Positions 5,177-6,886 of a stretch of DNA of 6,886 nucleotides are shown here, piece after piece. Source of the DNA: Candidatus Nomurabacteria bacterium RIFOXYD2_FULL_35_12. GTDB lineage: Bacteria > Patescibacteriota > Minisyncoccia > Phycocordibacterales > UBA9973. Within the stretch, counting starts at the first letter, position 1. Each line of letters opens with the position of its first letter. The notes under the pieces are model-generated. The model saw nothing but the letters and a program-made list of their open reading frames with translations, did no database searches and was not told the origin of the DNA. The stretch lies in contig MFWK01000009.1 of NCBI GenBank assembly GCA_001786365.1, positions 1-6,886 on the forward strand. The letters run 5' to 3'. The position numbers and the translations under genes were made by a program.

Positions 5177-5205
5177 ACTATGAGGGTTAGAGGTTAGGAA
5201 GTCAA
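5177..5205 (-). promoter_or_regulatory. Promoter of the pyruvate-kinase-like gene
   Basis: Minus-strand TTGACT (5205-5200), 17-bp spacer and CATAGT (5182-5177). Transcription would start near 5170, leaving a leader of roughly 95 nt. It lies back to back with the ruvA promoter. Confidence 0.5.
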
Positions 5206-5207
5206 TG

Positions 5208-5236
5208 TGTTCAAATAAGCATTAAACTGGTATTAT
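5208..5236 (+). promoter_or_regulatory. Promoter of ruvA-mutM (leaderless)
   Basis: TATTAT (5231-5236) preceded by TGG is an extended -10 box; the -35 (TGTTCA, 5208-5213) is weak. The -10 box ends 6 nt before the ruvA ATG, predicting a leaderless mRNA. Confidence 0.5.
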
Positions 5237-5242
5237 TAATAT

Positions 5243-5818
5243 ATGATCGGAAGTGTAAAAGGGAAAATAGTATTAAAAACAGAGAAGTTTTTAATACTAG
5301 AAACAAATGGGGTCGGATATAAGATAAATGTATCCCCCGACACAGTGTCTAAAGCAAAAAAAGTTGGCGATGAAATGATGCTCTGGATTCACACTCACGT
5401 GCGTGAAGACATATTGGATTTATACGGATTTTTAGACCATTCTGAATTAGAATTTTTCGAAATGCTCATCAGTGTATCGGGCATAGGGCCAAAAGGAGCG
5501 CTCACTATTCTAGGAGTCGCTTCAATAGATACACTTCGTAAAGCCATCAGCACGAGCGACATATCATATCTCACAAAGATATCTGGCATCGGTAAAAAAA
5601 CAGCAGAAAAAATTGTAATTGAATTGCGAGATAAAATGGCAGAAGGAATTAGCGAAAAGAAGGGCTCTTCCCTACGGGATGAATTGGACGCTATGGAAGC
5701 TTTGAAATCTTTAGGTTATTCGCAAAACGAAATACGAGAAGCTTTGAAAAAAGTTTTACCTAATACAGACACAAACACAAAGATCCGCGAAGCTTTGAAA
5801 ACTCTAGGAAATAAATAG
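5243..5818 (+). CDS. ruvA: Holliday junction branch migration complex subunit RuvA
   Basis: A 191-aa protein that binds four-way DNA junctions as a tetramer and loads the RuvB motor in recombinational repair. The N-terminal OB-fold domain (about 1-63) starts MIGSVKGKIV and includes GVGYKINV. R54-E55-D56 matches the acidic pin of the family, followed by LYGF. Domain II has two helix-hairpin-helix motifs: VSGIGPKGA (78-86) and SGIGKKTAEKI (114-124). Domain III, which contacts RuvB, covers about 145-191 (EALKSLGYSQNEIREAL). Length is close to the usual 190-205 aa. It is first in a two-gene unit with mutM, 9 nt downstream; ruvB and ruvC are not in the window. The start is fixed by the family N-terminus and the adjacent -10 box. 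Identity is firm. Confidence 0.96.
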   Translation: MIGSVKGKIVLKTEKFLILETNGVGYKINVSPDTVSKAKKVGDEMMLWIHTHVREDILDLYGFLDHSELEFFEMLISVSGIGPKGALTILGVASIDTLRKAISTSDISYLTKISGIGKKTAEKIVIELRDKMAEGISEKKGSSLRDELDAMEALKSLGYSQNEIREALKKVLPNTDTNTKIREALKTLGNK

Positions 5819-5827
5819 AGAAAAAAT

Positions 5828-6688
5828 ATGCCAGAATTACCTGAAGTCGAAACCACCACCAAAGGCTTAAGAAAGACAATAATAGGCCTTATAATAAAAG
5901 ACGTTTGGACTGATTTATCTACAAAAGATAAACGCCAGCAATACGCTATCGCTAATCCAAAATTTTTCAAGATTTTTAAAAAAGAAGTCTTAAATAAAAA
6001 AATCTTATCTGTAGAAAGACGAGCAAAAAATATTTTAATAAATATTTCTGGAGAAAAAACTATCTTAGTACACATGAAAATGACTGGGCATTTAATGTAC
6101 GGAGAATACAAAAAAGACCCCATCAACCGCTTCGTTCATTTTACAATCACTTTCAATAATAAAGAAAAGTTATATTTTTCAGACGCGCGCAAGTTTGGAA
6201 AAATAACTCTTATAGACACCAAAATAGCGCATGAAACAAAACACCTGAATAACATCGGACCAGAACCACTGGAAAAACAATTCACTTTGGAAAAATTTAA
6301 GGAAAGATTAAATAAAAAACCAAACGGAAAAATAAAAACAGTTCTAATAGATCAAAGTATAATTGCCGGCATTGGCAACATCTACTCCGATGAAATACTG
6401 TGGAAAGCAGGAGTTCATCCTGAAAAAAAAGTTTCTAATATAAAAGAAAAAGAATTAAAATTAATTTTTAAAACAATTAAAGAAACGCTTAAAAAAGGCA
6501 TAAATTTCGGCGGAGATTCCATGTCAGATTACCGAAATATTTATGGTCTACCGGGAAAATTCCAACTACACCATGAAGCTTACAGGCGCACAGGAGAAAA
6601 ATGTAGAAAAAGTGGCTGTAAAGGAATAATTTTAAGAAAAATAATAAACGGCCGTAGCGCGCACTTTTGCTCTGTGCATCAGGTATAA
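5828..6688 (+). CDS. mutM: Formamidopyrimidine-DNA glycosylase (Fpg/MutM)
   Basis: A 286-aa bifunctional base-excision enzyme that removes 8-oxoguanine and formamidopyrimidines and cleaves the abasic site. Processing leaves MPELPEVET, with P2 as the Schiff-base nucleophile and E3 as acid catalyst. RRAKNIL (64-70) carries K67, equivalent to the conserved lysine 57 region of the E. coli enzyme. SDARKFG (118-124) is the intercalating loop. The helix-two-turn-helix contains DQSIIAGIGNIYSDEIL (175-191). The C-terminal zinc finger is atypical: C259-X4-C264 and C281-X2-H284, whereas the classic form is CX2C...CX2C; R276 in GRSAHF is kept. It is slightly longer than the E. coli protein (269 aa). It follows ruvA by 9 nt with no clear Shine-Dalgarno sequence, so the two are probably cotranscribed. 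Zinc binding through a final histidine is plausible. Identity is firm. Confidence 0.96.
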   Translation: MPELPEVETTTKGLRKTIIGLIIKDVWTDLSTKDKRQQYAIANPKFFKIFKKEVLNKKILSVERRAKNILINISGEKTILVHMKMTGHLMYGEYKKDPINRFVHFTITFNNKEKLYFSDARKFGKITLIDTKIAHETKHLNNIGPEPLEKQFTLEKFKERLNKKPNGKIKTVLIDQSIIAGIGNIYSDEILWKAGVHPEKKVSNIKEKELKLIFKTIKETLKKGINFGGDSMSDYRNIYGLPGKFQLHHEAYRRTGEKCRKSGCKGIILRKIINGRSAHFCSVHQV

Positions 6689-6766
6689 AAACATAAATAT
6701 AAAATTTAGAAAGCCTTGCGCAGGAGCTTAGAAAATAAAAGAGGTATTCCGATTATTATTTTCTTG

Positions 6767-6800
6767 AGCGACGAGCAGTTCGCTGGCAAAGCTTTGCCAG
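6767..6800. repeat. Double palindrome in the gap after mutM
   Basis: AGCGA-CGAGCAGT-TCGCT (6767-6784) overlaps a perfect 18-bp palindrome CTGGCAAAG/CTTTGCCAG (6783-6800). The stretch 6689-6844 has no gene. These elements have no T-run and are not an obvious terminator; they resemble a small noncoding repeat, but only one copy is visible here. Confidence 0.55.
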
Positions 6801-6824
6801 ATGAAAATTCTCTTTTGAAATGCA

Positions 6825-6844
6825 ACTTCTAGTAAAATAGAAGT
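6825..6844 (+). promoter_or_regulatory. Inverted repeat with possible -10 box before the last gene
   Basis: ACTTCTA (6825-6831), GTAAAA and TAGAAGT (6838-6844) form a 7-bp inverted repeat directly touching the next ATG. TAAAAT (6833-6838) inside it could be a -10 box giving a leaderless mRNA, but I found no convincing -35 box. Confidence 0.35.
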
Positions 6845-6886
6845 ATGAAAAAGCATAAGCGAAAATCATTTAAACAACTCAGTCAG
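6845..6886 (+). CDS. Start of an unidentified gene, cut by window end
   Basis: Fourteen codons reading MKKHKRKSFKQLSQ with no stop before the window ends. The N-terminus is strongly basic (six Lys/Arg and one His in 14 residues). That is too little to identify. The support is the open frame, the ATG and the -10-like box placed as in other leaderless genes of this window. Confidence 0.4.
   Translation, partial: MKKHKRKSFKQLSQ

Noticed and set aside
4223..5197. Several plus-strand frames of 70-110 codons opposite the pyruvate-kinase-like gene
   Set aside because: They are antisense shadows of a well-supported gene, explained by its higher G+C.
5716..6126. A 136-codon minus-strand frame across ruvA and mutM
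   Set aside because: Antisense to two firmly identified genes, spanning their boundary, with no family resemblance.

Overview
The window reads as a piece of chromosome from a low-GC bacterium of the Candidate Phyla Radiation (Patescibacteria, probably Parcubacteria-like). That placement is an inference. It rests on compact, AT- and Lys-rich genes, very short or absent leaders with almost no Shine-Dalgarno sequences, and a mix of short housekeeping proteins in no familiar operon order. No rRNA or tRNA is present to fix the taxon.

Layout, left to right. (1) Positions 1-739: a single-domain HUH/Y1 (IS200-like, REP-associated type) transposase gene, flanked by two direct copies of a short hairpin; the left copy is cut by the window edge. 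(2) About 740-1335: some 590 bases with no credible gene. From about 830 onward they contain many complementary segments, a possible pseudoknot and a long-range pairing, and end in a 12-bp GC-rich hairpin with a T-rich tail. I read this as a roughly 500-nt structured RNA gene that I cannot assign to a known class. (3) 1327-2829, minus: an ABC-F type twin-ATPase. (4) 2874-3249, plus: a cold-shock protein gene with a near-consensus promoter, a leader of about 75 nt and a terminator shared with the convergent gene. (5) 3254-3917, minus: a small glutaredoxin-like CPYC protein, then ribosomal protein S20 (rpsT), separated by a short AAAGTT-rich repeat tract. (6) 3925-5205, minus: a divergent pyruvate-kinase-like gene lacking the usual C-terminal domain. 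It is visibly richer in G+C than its neighbours and has a GTG start, a strong Shine-Dalgarno sequence and a leader with a possible 19-codon leader peptide, so it may be imported. (7) 5208-6688, plus: ruvA and mutM (fpg), a DNA-repair pair 9 nt apart. (8) 6689-6886: an intergenic stretch with perfect palindromes, then the first 14 codons of a gene that runs off the window.

Most genes are ordinary information-processing or repair functions. The main open items are the structured RNA at about 832-1335 beside the hairpin-flanked transposase, the unusual pyruvate-kinase homologue, and the run of promoters whose -10 boxes sit 6-7 nt before the start codon, which predicts leaderless mRNAs for the transposase, rpsT and ruvA.
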